Positions 25,710-37,194 are shown, counted from the stretch's first letter. The stretch is 64,000 nucleotides of DNA from Vespa crabro (GCF_910589235.1 NC_060955.1:5109194-5173193); one strand, 5' to 3'. Numbers and translations: made by a program. The notes: generated by a model from the letters alone, not told the origin.

Positions 25710-25905
25710 TACAAAGTTTACGTCGAAAGTTTGAACGTTTTCTCTTCCTCTCCTTCGTATCGCTTCCTCTCGAGGCAGTAGAACTCTTATACTCTTTTTC
25801 TTCTTTCCTCCCCCTTTTCCCTCGCCATCCTACCCTCTCTACTACCCTTTTCACCACTTTCATCCCCCTCGAAACTTTTTCCAAAGATCCGTAGAACGGT
25901 ATGGT

Positions 25906-26142
25906 TCAGCGTGGATGCTGCTGTTGTATAATGGCCAAGGTCAGGCAGAGAAGGAGAGTCGCTGGAGCCATCGAACGGAGGTGGGCGTGGCTGTATCCGG
26001 AAGCACGCGTCACGTTGAGTAAAACGGAAGCGTCCGCGATCCCTTTCGACGAGCGTACCAGCAGCAACCATTCACCAGCATGGGACCACTGAATCGTTTC
26101 GAAGCGTAAAATCGCCCTGTAGCACGTCTCGGTACCACCGTT
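25906..26142 (-). CDS. last coding exon of an Ig-superfamily cell-surface protein
   Basis: This exon encodes 78 residues and a TGA stop. It starts at a strong acceptor (T-tract then ACAG, AG at 26144-26143) in phase 0, matching the donor at 30868. It supplies the second half of an Ig-like domain. The E-strand TCYRAIL and the turn-plus-F-strand HAGEWLLLV replace the usual DxGxYxC, and a G-strand ending in LLNVT carries an N-glycosylation sequon. A short linker (RASGYSHAHL) then leads to a hydrophobic run of about 14 residues (APATLLLCLTLAII) and a polar tail, QQQHPR. That run is short for a membrane helix and fits a GPI-attachment signal with small residues ASG upstream. A very short single-pass anchor is the alternative. 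The Ig assignment is confident. The particular family member is not recognised. Confidence 0.85.
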   Translation of the reverse strand, partial: NGGTETCYRAILRFETIQWSHAGEWLLLVRSSKGIADASVLLNVTRASGYSHAHLRSMAPATLLLCLTLAIIQQQHPR

Positions 26143-26822
26143 CTGTAAAAAAAAAAAAAACCAACAACGACGAGAAGACATTTACGAGCTGCTACTATGG
26201 CTATTGCGCTCCGTTCGTTTTTCCGCTTTCACGGAAAAACGAAAAATTCTTCAAAGCTTGAGACTTTTAATGCTATAACATAATGCTTCATTACAAACGA
26301 ATTCAATAGATAATATTTTTTACAATTCTTTTTCTTTTTCTATCTTAATTCTTTTTCTTTTTTTCTTCTACTTCTTTCCTATCGTCCCATTATGGGATAT
26401 TTTAAATAACTAATTAAAATGCTCTCTTCTAAATAATAATTATAATCCTATCTCGTTTTTCATGGATATTATCGTAATCTTTTTAAGTGTTTATTTCTAA
26501 ACGAAAAATTATTAAAATTAATAATAATCATCGATAGATGAAGATTTTAATGACATAAACAAGAAATTTGTATCTCTTTGAAGATATACGGCTTTTAACT
26601 TTCAAGATTTTATGATAAAGTTAGAACGACGAGCGAGTTAGAACGTTAAGTCAAGGAAATACTAATGATTAAGAAAGGGTAATGCGCTTTAATCGTTTAT
26701 CGTACAGTAAGTTATGCATGCCAGCTCTAGTTTCCCTTTAGCGTTTCACTCGTGTAACATGGCGTTTGAAACTTTATTTCTATCTCTGTCCTACTCTATT
26801 CCTCTTCCTCTCCCTTTCTCTG

Positions 26823-26827
<5 letters not shown>

Positions 26828-26882
<55 letters not shown>
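26828..26882. repeat. (CT)n microsatellite
   Basis: Perfect CT array of about 27 units inside the Ig gene intron. Confidence 0.97.
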
Positions 26883-26883
<1 letters not shown>

Positions 26884-27254
26884 ACGTATTACGATACCAC
26901 ACAGATACAAACTCACGAAGAGGAATTCAAGTACTCGTATACTCGGTCACGCGTGCCGGGAAGTGTTCATTGTTTGAACTAAATCTATTTCTCTCTCACT
27001 GTGTGTGCATGCTAGTACGATTAAGGTTTCCAAGTGTCAAATAGGAAACTGTTATACTGCCTGTTTCATTTTAACTCGAATATCTTTAATGTTATTTCGT
27101 TTTTCTTTTTCTTGTTTTAAAACAAAAATTTCCTTCGGAATAATCGTAAAATATAATTGTTAATTTAAAAGACTCGAAAAAAAATTTTAAAGTGTTAAAA
27201 GTCAATTTGAAATACTTCCTGTATATTCCTTCTTTGAAATATTTCAATTTACAA

Positions 27255-27286
27255 TTTTTTTTTCTTTTTTTCTTTTTTTTTTTTTA
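27255..27286. repeat. T-rich tract
   Basis: T runs separated by single C residues. Confidence 0.85.
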
Positions 27287-27582
27287 TTATTTTGTTTTAT
27301 TCAGAAGGGACGTCAAATGTTCCTCACCTTGAAAAAGACGAATTTCTTTGGTTCACAATTGATTCTTTTAAATGAGTTATAAACGAGTATAATAGCAAAA
27401 GTAATGTGAGAGGTTCAGAGGAACGTTTAGTTCTCTCTCGTTATTATCGTTCTTAATAAGTTTTCTCGTTTACAAGTTTTCTCGTTAATATCGTCTTAAC
27501 AGATAATTAATTCGTCGCGTTTTTGTTAACGTTTTCGATTAGATCTTTCCAACGAGGGAGGCTCGTAAATGAGCGTTAAGAA

Positions 27583-27620
27583 AAGAGAAAGAGAAAGGGA
27601 CAAGAAAGAGATAGAGAGAA

Positions 27621-27659
<39 letters not shown>

Positions 27660-27674
27660 CAAAGAGAGAAAGGG
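27583..27674. repeat. (GA)n microsatellite
   Basis: GA-rich array of about 90 bp. A CT array in the opposite sense lies about 90 bp to the right, so the two can pair within one strand. Confidence 0.95.
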
Positions 27675-27766
27675 ACACATGAATAGAGAAAGACTCGTTT
27701 AGTTCGCAGCAACTATATTAGCGTAGCTTCATTTTTGCATAGGCTTGCTGTGATTTTATATCGAGT

Positions 27767-27774
27767 GTCTCTCT

Positions 27775-27809
<35 letters not shown>
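27767..27809. repeat. (CT)n microsatellite
   Basis: CT array complementary to the GA array at 27583-27674. Confidence 0.95.
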
Positions 27810-28735
27810 ATTGAAATTTTCCATGAACAGATTTTCATCGAGAAAGAAAATGAATAAGACAGACGAACGAAACGATATTGCTTTTCTAAAATACCGTAAA
27901 GCATTTTGATTAGCGAAATAAAGTCTATCGACATCTTTTCTTTTTAATTTAAAACTTTTTCAATGAAGACGCACTTTTTCATTCATCGATATTAAAATCC
28001 TAAGAGTAATTCATTTGAAAGGAAGACAAAAATTAATGAAGTTTCTCATTAAGAAAGAAAATGAAGATCTATCGCATGAAACAAAGACCGTTCGTCTATT
28101 TTACGAAACATCACAATGTCGCTCGATAAATGAAACTCCGAAGGGTCAATGTCGTTACGGAGTAATTTACGAGCAAAAAGCATCATTAAACTTGGCGACT
28201 ACGTGTCAATGAAAAATATGAGAAGTGTAAACTCGAGTAAATATGGTTGATAAATTCGAAAGGTTCGAGGGAAAAGGTTTCGTTTTCGCAAAACAATCTA
28301 TCAACGTACTGAGCGATGTTCGTCCGTGGCTTAACTTTGCAAGAACTTCCATTTCGAAGATTATAAGGATGAATGTTGAAGGGGAAGAGTTGAGAGCGAT
28401 CTTTTTAAGACGAACGTCGCTCGTAAAAATCGTTCGAATTCCTTGAAGCATCGTAGTTCGACTTTTGAAGCTTCTAAGCTTCGAGATAAATTTATGACAA
28501 GTTCAAACACTGTCTTTCTTATCTTATGATGCTCGTTAATCGATAGTTTTTTCTATTTTCTACGATAATTACGAAGAAATTTTCTTGCGACAGAAATTTC
28601 TTATCTTTTTGTTTTAATAATTATTCATTCCTCTTTCTTTCTTTTTCTCATTTTATTTACTTGATTTTTAACTCATCCCATGTACTTCCTCGCTTCGCCG
28701 CTTTATTATTCATCGCTCGTTGATCGGATAATAGA

Positions 28736-28770
28736 AAAAAAAGGAAAAAAAAAAAAAAAGAAAAAAGAAA
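28736..28770. repeat. A-rich tract
   Basis: Poly-A runs broken by GG and G. Confidence 0.85.
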
Positions 28771-28914
28771 GATATGAAATCAATCGAATTGAATCGATCG
28801 TAGGTCAAACATGGCCTACAGGTTTATAAGATAATTGATAGCAATGAACGAACGATACGAAGTACTATGCACGGCTCACCAGGCAATAATTACATCTCCT
28901 CGTATCTTTCACTC

Positions 28915-28971
28915 TTCTCTCTATCCTTCTCTCTCCCTCTCTCACTCTCTCTTTCTCTCTTTCTCTCTCTC
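28915..28971. repeat. (CT)n microsatellite
   Basis: CT array with CCCT, CACT and TTT interruptions. Confidence 0.94.
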
Positions 28972-29636
28972 AATACTCGAGCAGCTTCCAATTTTACCAA
29001 TCACGAAAGAAAATCAATTTTTTTTTTAATTACATCAGATTTTATCGATTTAACCTGATAATTTGATAAACTCTGAATATTTTACATTCTATGTAACCAT
29101 TTGCATGCTCGTTAGCTAATTTTTTTCTATCTCTGAAAAGCGAATTTTTTTCTATTCTCTGAAGTGCGATAAAGACTTCCCGATCGCTTGTTCAACGTTA
29201 CCTTCAATTTTTCAATCGAAGAATCGAGTACTCATTCAATGAATACAACTAGCAAATTGATTTTCCAAACTGAGTTAGACTATTCCTAGCTTTCTCCGAG
29301 CCACGATCTCGCATCTTTATTTGGTAAACCGCCAACGCACGTTTATTCCATTTTTGCATAACTGCCTTTCATATACGTTCGCGTAATTGAATCGAGAACC
29401 TTCGATATGACTCCTCGTCGGTGATATTTCGTTTTGCGGTTCGAAACAGACGTTGGCGAACATTCGCGAGATTTTCACATGCAAAGAGTCGCAGTTTCTT
29501 GCTCCATTTAACTCGACGTTTCCAACCGCCGAATTTCGAAGCCCCTCGACTCGATTTCATTCTTCATTCTTTTCCCAGCACCAGCAGCTTCTACCTTCAG
29601 CTATTCGTTTCTCTTGCTTTCTATTCTCGACAATTC

Positions 29637-29654
29637 TTTTTTCCTTCTTCTTCT

Positions 29655-29705
<51 letters not shown>

Positions 29706-29711
29706 CTTTTT
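29637..29711. repeat. (TTC)n-(CT)n compound array
   Basis: TTC repeats convert into a CT array of about 25 units. Confidence 0.95.
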
Positions 29712-30023
29712 TCACATCGACACGTTCCTTCTTTCTATGCTCAATTCGACGTTCACATGCAACTTTTTCCTTCCATTCATCGTTTGCTCTTAGTTCAATC
29801 TTATTTTCGTTTTCATCGTCACGAAGAACGTTTTATATATACACCGTTATTTCTCTCGAAGATAGAAAAAATTTCGTAAAGATTATGTTGATCAAAAGGT
29901 GTAATACGAATATTTATAATAATTTAATAATAATTGACTTATATCAATTAACATCTCATTAAATTAATTTTGAAGCAACTATGTAAACGATAAATTCTCA
30001 ATTCCTCTATAATGATGTTCTCG

Positions 30024-30024
30024 A

Positions 30025-30086
<62 letters not shown>

Positions 30087-30109
30087 AGGGAGGGAGGGAG
30101 ACAGAGAGT
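30024..30109. repeat. (GA)n-(GGGA)n compound array
   Basis: GA array followed by five GGGA units. A further imperfect purine array lies at 30164-30236. Confidence 0.95.
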
Positions 30110-30574
30110 TCGGAGAATTTCTGTATACATTGTAATTACACAAATGATAGGTAAAGATAAATATAGAGAAAGGGAATGAAAGAGAAAGAGAGAAAGGGAG
30201 AGAGAGGAGTGGGGGGAGAGGGAAAGAGGGAGATGAGATACCTATGTATTTCCTTAAAATCTCTTCATTTCGTCGCTGTTCACGTACTTTCTATTTTGAT
30301 TCCAAACTAATCAAACGAGCGAATTTCACGAAAACTCAAACGCGATATGATAATCCGTGTATTAATGTAGATATAGTCTTCGACGATAACGATAGGATAC
30401 AGCAATTCTCCTCAAATAACTATGTTAGATCGCAAAGGGTGATTTGTATTTCATCCTTCGAAGAGGAAGAGAAACAGCTAGTAGCTAGAGGTTGGAATGT
30501 TGCGAATTAATTATTCGCTTCTGGGAAACCGCATCAGATAATATAGATAAGAGAAACGAATCACGGAATATATG

Positions 30575-30598
30575 TGAGAGAGAAAGAGAGAAAAAGAG

Positions 30599-30631
<33 letters not shown>
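30575..30631. repeat. (GA)n microsatellite
   Basis: GA array about 240 bp from the Ig exon donor, inside the intron. Confidence 0.95.
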
Positions 30632-30633
<2 letters not shown>

Positions 30634-30868
30634 GTAGAAATCAAGAAACATGTATCTTCTATAATTCATATGAACATTTGTTAGATTGTATGAGAAAAAG
30701 AAAAATTTAATATTACTGTATGTATGTATATGAATGTATATGTATTTAATAAATACATATTAGTATGTTAAAAATTATTTTTGTTTCATTTTAGAAAATT
30801 TACAGAAGAAAGTTCATTTATATTAAAAAAGGAGTTGAAATTCATTCTGATCTCGTAAAATCGTTTAC

Positions 30869-31047
30869 CTCAATGTCAAGAGCTTGTATTCCTTCCCGAG
30901 AGGGAGCACCGGGTATGTAAACTTGCTGTTCGGACATCCAAAAAACTCGTGTATAACTGGGCTCTGCACAAAACTCGACGATGACATCCAAGGGTTCGCC
31001 CTCGTTTGCTGTCACCGTTTGATTGGGTGGATAAACCATGGGTCGTC
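30869..31047 (-). CDS. penultimate coding exon of an Ig-superfamily cell-surface protein
   Basis: This 179-nt internal exon has a strong acceptor (TTTCTTTCTGTTCCAG, AG at 31049-31048) and donor (GAG|GTAAAC, GT at 30868-30867). It begins with two bases of a split codon (phase 1, usual at Ig domain edges) and ends in phase 0, giving 59 whole codons. It encodes the first half of an Ig-like domain: RPMVYPPNQTVTANEGEPL (A/A' strands), DVIVEFCAEP (B strand with Cys), VFWMSEQQVYIPG (C strand with the core Trp). NQT is an N-glycosylation sequon. The second half is in 26142-25906. Ig exons of this type occur in insect neural and epithelial adhesion proteins. The previous exon was not found, so the protein is partial and unnamed. 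Confidence 0.88.
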
Positions 31048-31204
31048 CTGGAACAGAAAGAAATGACCATCGTCCAATTTAATCCTCTATAATCATAAAG
31101 CTAGCCAACCGTCTAATAATCTCTTCCACCTGTCTTTTTTTATATCTATGATAGTTAATCCACAAGTATACTTTTACGTCATTTATCAGAGTAAAAATTT
31201 ACGT

Positions 31205-31253
<49 letters not shown>
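31205..31253. repeat. (GA)n microsatellite
   Basis: Perfect GA array of about 23 units, 160 bp upstream of the Ig exon on the minus strand. Confidence 0.97.
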
Positions 31254-31254
<1 letters not shown>

Positions 31255-31610
31255 ATATTACTTGACAAAAACTTTGATCTCTTCAATTTACGCCTCCGAT
31301 TCAAGTAGCGATTAATCTCCCCGACAAAGTGTTGTAAACTCGATAAAAATCGATTCGTTAATTCTACCTATCCGCTATAAATGAAGTCAAGTCATTGGAT
31401 TCCTACAGAATGATGTTAGTGCACATGTATCTGTGTGTATGTTTGCGCGAACAATAAATCTCGAAAAAGTTTTCGGAAGGAAAAGGGGCTCTGTTAACCC
31501 CTGTTGAACGTATCGCGAAGCGTTCGTCTCTTGCCGTGATCATAAATCCTACGTTCGGTGGCACTTTAATGCAAGAGAATCGGACGAAGGGTTGCTTCCT
31601 TTCTCCTTCT

Positions 31611-31652
31611 ATCTTTTTCTCTCTCTCTCTCTTTCTTTCGCTCTCTCACTCT
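31611..31652. repeat. CT-rich tract
   Basis: Imperfect CT repeat. Confidence 0.9.
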
Positions 31653-32060
31653 GAAGCAGCCCTAGCATCGAACAGACGAATACTCACGTCACCCTCGAGA
31701 GAGAGATTCACTATACACCCTTTCATTTACCGGCGCCTTGTGTCTCGTTAGTGGCGAAAGGTCGTTCGGTTGTTAGCTCGCTCGTGATGAAACAAAGTGA
31801 ACGCGAGGATCGGCCCTTTATTGCTCCCCGCAATCGCTGATAACGTAGAGCCAATTAACAATCGTTAGACTGGTTAATAAATCCTTCCGAAGCAATTTGA
31901 ACTTGAGCTCTTTAGTTGATACGATGATTAGCATTCAATACCTATTCAAGGCTTTGAGACGTTAAGATGTTACCAATAGCTTGCTTTATTGCTAACGCAT
32001 GATTTTCGATAAAACTTTAAGGGGATCTCATTTGATCTTTGTATCTTATCGAAAGATGCA

Positions 32061-32061
<1 letters not shown>

Positions 32062-32115
<54 letters not shown>
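32062..32115. repeat. (GA)n microsatellite
   Basis: Perfect GA array of about 26 units. Confidence 0.97.
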
Positions 32116-32116
<1 letters not shown>

Positions 32117-32480
32117 CAATTTGATAATAGACGAGCCAAAGAAAACCTCACGAGGACTCGTTTCACACAATGTCGCACTGTCAGCTTTGTTCGTGCACTT
32201 GAACTAATTGAAGCTTGGATGCCGTCAGTTAGTCATCTTTCTCTCTTTCTCTCTCTCTTTCGTCGCTTCTCCTCATCCAAGTAGATTTCCCGCTTCGTAA
32301 AGCAACCTTTCTGACCCCGGCTGGCCCATCTGTACGGTGAATAGAAGTAGAACGCTACATCCTCTCTCGTCGCAGTTGCTCATGAATAATCCTCCGTCTG
32401 AAATTATTCGAATATCTTGAATGTGCTTCTTGCTCCCGCGGCAAGATAGGGACCTATAGACCTTCTTCCGCTTGACAAAA

Positions 32481-32498
32481 GCGAGAAAGAGAAAGAGA

Positions 32499-32554
<56 letters not shown>
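32481..32554. repeat. (GAAA/GA)n microsatellite
   Basis: GAAAGA units leading into a pure GA array. Confidence 0.96.
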
Positions 32555-33990
32555 ATCCTCGTACGATGTTCATTCGAGGAACGTTAAAATATTCTCGCGG
32601 AATCGCACCTGTTTCGTGGACTCTCAGCCCTACAACGACGAAGGAACTTCCCTTTTCATTACCATTTGCTTCTCTCTGCAAAGCATCCCAAAGCAAATCT
32701 ACCAAGACGCTATGTATGACTCGTAGAATGGTACGAATTAAAATGAAAGAGAACGGAACCAACTAAGATCAGATTGGAATGTAATAGTTCTATAACTTGA
32801 GAAATACCTATTGTTCATAACCTTCTAATTATCTTCGTCTATGTATATTAATTTGATGCCTATATTATCATGATATATTCTTAATTATTTATTTTTATCA
32901 ACGTAACTATGATATACCATATTATTATAAAACTTATACGTGGGACTAATATTCTCAGAAACGAACGTGAATAAAAAATGATAGCGCTTAAAATGAATTC
33001 TCATCGTTTGGCCATGAACGAAATTTAAACGTCAATCTACTCGAGATCCTCGTAAAAATCTTTTAGAGACAGGGAATGTCATTTAGTATTTGAGTTTCAA
33101 ATGTGTGTCAGCAGTAGCAACGCGATTTGTACGTTCCTCTATTAAACCAACGCACAATAGGGGGGAGCGAAGAAACGAGCTAAAAGAATCCAAGATGAAT
33201 TTTGGAAGAGTCTCAATGTATTATTATTAGCTGCTATCTAGAAAAAAGATATTCCCAGTCGAATTTCTTATCCCGGATGGCTCTTTAAAACGGCCGTTCT
33301 TTCGAATAGAACCTCTTAGCAAGTTAAATGAGCCATGGGCGATGGCTGCAATGGGTACAGTGATTTATTTCGCCGGTAGAAAAAGTTTCCGTCGCGTATT
33401 CCCATCGTAAGGAATTTTCTTCGATTTTCGAGTGGCCGTTGTCTCGAATCAATACAAATTCTTTTGTCGTCTTTGAAATAAAGTACTAATGGAATTTATC
33501 GTCAATAAGATCGCGAATAGAGTGAAAAGGAAAAACTAGAGAATTCGCGAGAAAAGTCTTTGGTATTTATCTCGAATAATTTTATAGGACGAACTTACCA
33601 TGATGAAATGAGATTTCTCAATAAAATCTGAAAGTAAAAAAAGAAAAACAAACAAAGAAAACTCTAAGTAGGTCGAAAGCAAGCCTCGTCTAGGGGCTCG
33701 TTATATGTATATAAAAGGAAAGGTAAAACTAAAGAAAATCATCAAAGAAAAAAGAAGAAAAAGGTGAGGTGGATTTTCCTCTCGTCGAATAATCAAGCGG
33801 GAAATGAATATTTTAACGTCGGGGGAGAAAGCAACGTAACAGTGTAGGGTTTCGCTTTCGAAAGTGTCACTCGTTTCGAAAGCAATCTACGCGTGAAATT
33901 GCCATCCAGTGCAGAAACGGACGAGAGCGTCCGGCTAAACGGGGAAACGAATTACTTCTGTATTCGCGCGAACGCGCGTAACAGCTTGCT

Positions 33991-34006
33991 AATTAATCGA
34001 TTAATT
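33991..34006. promoter_or_regulatory. palindromic homeodomain-dimer-like site
   Basis: AATTAATCGATTAATT is a perfect 16-bp palindrome containing TAATCGATTA, the TAATNNATTA arrangement bound by paired-class homeodomain dimers. It lies in a block with two other perfect palindromes. The motif is seen directly; its function is inference. Confidence 0.3.
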
Positions 34007-35708
34007 TCCGATCTCGAGATCGCAATAGAAGCTACTCACTTCACCGATCATCCATCCGTTGTTCTCTTTTCACGCGTTAAATTCCGGCTGATTTCATCGG
34101 CATAAGCGATGAATTGTCATGAATTTAGAGAATTATCGTAATTTAAGTTATTTAAGTTACAATGAGAACGATCAAATCTATCGACGTTTGTATTTACTTT
34201 GATAGATCAAGAGAAACGTTTTGACGATACGACGCTCGTATTAAGAGTAATTGAAATGTGTTGTTTTAATTTTTCTTAATGTTTTCATACATCCTCAATA
34301 ATGTAAACTAATATGTATTAGATGTACGTTATTTTTAAAAAGAAAATAAAGATATACTTGTCATAGCACTCTCTAAAGAGACGAATCTTTTTACCAGAGT
34401 TTACTATTACATTCAGTAAAACGATCTTCCGTTAATTTCGTTAGAAAGACCTCCCCCGTCCACGTTTCAAACGAGAACTTCTACGGAATTACATTCCTTT
34501 ACAGCTTTGTAAATACGAATCGTAATTACTTCGACGCCGAGACTCGAAACGCGCTCTCCTAGAATTCAACGAAAATATATGGGATAAATTAGCCACGATG
34601 TGTAGTTAGACGTTGGTCGAAAGCACACGTAAATTAACGAGGTAAACACGACTAATACTTATGAGATTCTCCAAAGTAAAAATGAACGATAACGTAGAAA
34701 ATACGCTATAATTTAAAACATACGAACAGAAAATAAGCGTAATTAGTTAAAGATATTATTATTCGTAGGACGAATATTATTTTTTATTTTTTTAACGTCC
34801 ATTGTATTTCGTATCATTGAAAATACATGAAAAGAAAAATAACGAGAGAATTTATATGGTTCAAGGATCAAGAAATTTGACAAATCTACGAACAAGGAAA
34901 AGGACAGTGCATTGTGGAAACTCTCTGACATTATGCGCGTGAGGATTCACTCGGCTAACCGTACCTCAAGGCGATAACCATCAACACCCATTCGGTGAGA
35001 GCGATAACGTCCGTAGAAATGTAGCATTGTTCCAAGGGTGCCGACACACGGCCACAGTTATTCGTGCATTGTTCGTCGGTTTCATTAAAACAATCTAATC
35101 AAGCCGCACCGTCGACTATACGTTACGAAAATAATACGAAAGATCGAGTATCCATTTCTACGATCTCTATGCGATTTAATCCCGAGGGAGAAGATCCTCA
35201 TGAGAGAATCTAGCACGATGAAAGTAAATCGTACGAACCAAGGACGAACGATAAAGAAAAGAATATAATATCTTTTAAAGGGAAAGGATAAGAAATTTTC
35301 ATATAAAATCCAATGTATTTTCAAGGACCTATTAAAGAGGAAAGGAGAAGAAAATTGTACGGAAAACTTATAGAAAATCTTATTGACGTTTTGATCGTGG
35401 TGTCGTCGAAGAAGATTAAATTAACGAAATTTCTGATAACCATGCTTGAACAAAAATTAACTTTATTAAAACTAATAAAAGTTATAATACGGATCGATGT
35501 GATCTTAGGAACAAGATTTTGAGATATAGTCTTGTCTTCGCTTTTCAATAAAATTCAATGAAATTTTAATAACACGCCCTTACCAAGTATTTTATGGTAA
35601 TTTTTCTAACTTTATTGAATCTCACATCTCATGTCACATGCAGTTTCATCCTGATAGTTTAAAATATCTAAAAGCTTAGGCACTTTTCCCATTGTTGCAT
35701 CGCAACAG

Positions 35709-35715
35709 AGATAGG

Positions 35716-35773
<58 letters not shown>
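35709..35773. repeat. (GATA)n microsatellite
   Basis: About 15 perfect GATA tetranucleotides. Confidence 0.98.
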
Positions 35774-35929
35774 ATAAAGAGGAAAAAAATTAAGTTACAT
35801 TCTTAAATATCGCGAAAATTTAACTGCGTGAATTCTAACGTTCCGTTTAGAGACGAAACATTGTCCGTTCGCGGATTAAACATGTATTTATTATAGTAGT
35901 TCTAATTAAATAATGGGAAGACGGTCCCA

Positions 35930-35964
35930 CAGCTGCTGTTGCTCTCGCAGCTGCGCCTTTATCT
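35930..35964. promoter_or_regulatory. paired E-boxes with adjacent GATA site
   Basis: Two CAGCTG E-boxes (35930-35935 and 35948-35953) lie 18 bp apart start to start, with a GATA-type TTATCT at 35959-35964. CAGCTG is a bHLH binding sequence. Clustering in otherwise AT-rich DNA suggests, but does not show, an enhancer. Confidence 0.25.
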
Positions 35965-36150
35965 TTACATTTTTTGGAGGAAAGTGTTTTAAACCTCCGG
36001 ATAATGCGCTTAACTAATTTCTACTACACAAGCGTCGACCGTGCGTTATTTTATGTAATACCAGCTTTCTTATTTTTATTGTGTCTTTGTCGAGCGTATG
36101 TGGCAGTAAATGTATGTTATAAAAGTACAGAAACGTGTTTTGGATGTGGG

Positions 36151-36152
36151 AA

Positions 36153-36203
<51 letters not shown>

Positions 36204-36214
36204 AAGAGAGAGGA
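36151..36214. repeat. (GA)n microsatellite
   Basis: GA array with two GAAAGA interruptions. Confidence 0.96.
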
Positions 36215-36736
36215 GAAAAATGGAAAAAGGAAAAGAAAGAAAGAATGCGTTCTAAAATATGTTTTCAGCGCCGCCAATTGTTTCATCGCTTATAAATGTC
36301 ATGGAAAATAAATTTCGAAAAATACATATATACGTACGTGTGTGTATATACATATATATATATATAAATAGCACTTTACGTATGAACTATTATTATTACG
36401 GAACGTAATTAAACAAATAATTGTGTTCTCTTTTCTCGGTAAAAGACATTTCAACGGTCCTGTATTTCTTTATAAGAAATTTACGGGTAACGTAAATCGG
36501 CGTAAAGTATCTTTCTCGAATATAACGGAAGGCCGATGATGGAAAAGAGTCTCTTGGGTAAGCCGAGAGGCACAGAAACGAGCGGAAAGACAAATTGGGA
36601 GCTAGGTAGCCCCTCGAGCTTTCAATTTGTCCTAAGTTAACACTGACACCGGTCGACTGCCTCGTATCGTTCGTTCGCCTTTCGGGATTTTCGTTTTATT
36701 TTTTCGTCCCAGGACTCGAACGATATGCACACGAAA

Positions 36737-36831
36737 GAACAAAAAAAAGAAAAAAAAAGGAAAAAGAAAAAAAATAAAAGAAAAAGAGTGGAAGAGAGTG
36801 AGAGAGAAAAAAGAGAGAGAGAGAGAGAGGA
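36737..36831. repeat. A-rich and GA-rich purine tract
   Basis: Poly-A with G interruptions passing into GA repeats. Confidence 0.9.
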
Positions 36832-37145
36832 ATATAAGACGTCCTCTGGGGAACGTTTCGGTCGTACAAACGCAAAGGGTTGTTGCTTCGTAATCATCCT
36901 TCGTCCTTTGCGTCAGGGTTGCATCCCTTTTACACTATCCCGAATCTTTTCTCGACTCGGAGCCATCCACTCTAAATACACCCTTTACCATCACTAACAT
37001 TCAGGAATGTATTCAATAACGCTGCACATCTTCAACAACGAAAATCAGAGAACGATCTTGCTTTTATTTCTTTCGATAAAAATTTCTCGATATCATTCAC
37101 TGGTGAAATTGCATGTAATTATCACTGCCATTCATAAAAGCTGTT

Positions 37146-37152
37146 TCTCTCT

Positions 37153-37194
<42 letters not shown>

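Larger units (their letters stand above)
26143..30868 (-). other. intron between the two Ig half-domain exons
   Basis: This 4,726-bp intron on the minus strand starts with a GAG|GTAAAC donor and ends in a long T-tract plus ACAG acceptor. It interrupts a single Ig domain in phase 0. It is filled with AT-rich sequence and GA/CT arrays, and no further exon is seen in it. Several plus-strand ORFs here (for example around 29421-29962) are bridged by a CT array and are not credible. Confidence 0.8.
31048..36000. other. upstream intron or flanking sequence of the Ig gene
   Basis: No exon is confidently seen. Less AT-rich, complex blocks lie at 31780-31930, 33270-33400, 33840-34100 and 34920-35070. 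The 33.9-34.1 kb block holds several perfect palindromes (33965-33978, 33991-34006, 34009-34022), one of them a homeodomain-dimer-like TAATCGATTA. A 29-nt minus-strand segment at 33627-33599 has an excellent acceptor and donor, but its phase does not fit the next known exon. Confidence 0.5.

Noticed and set aside
29421..29962. Two overlapping plus-strand ORFs of 152 and 169 codons
   Set aside because: They run in different frames through the same TTC/CT array inside the minus-strand Ig intron. This is array-bridged noise.
36700..36730. tRNA-like B box (TTCGAGTCC on the minus strand)
   Set aside because: The flanking bases cannot form the T-stem and no A box or acceptor stem is found.
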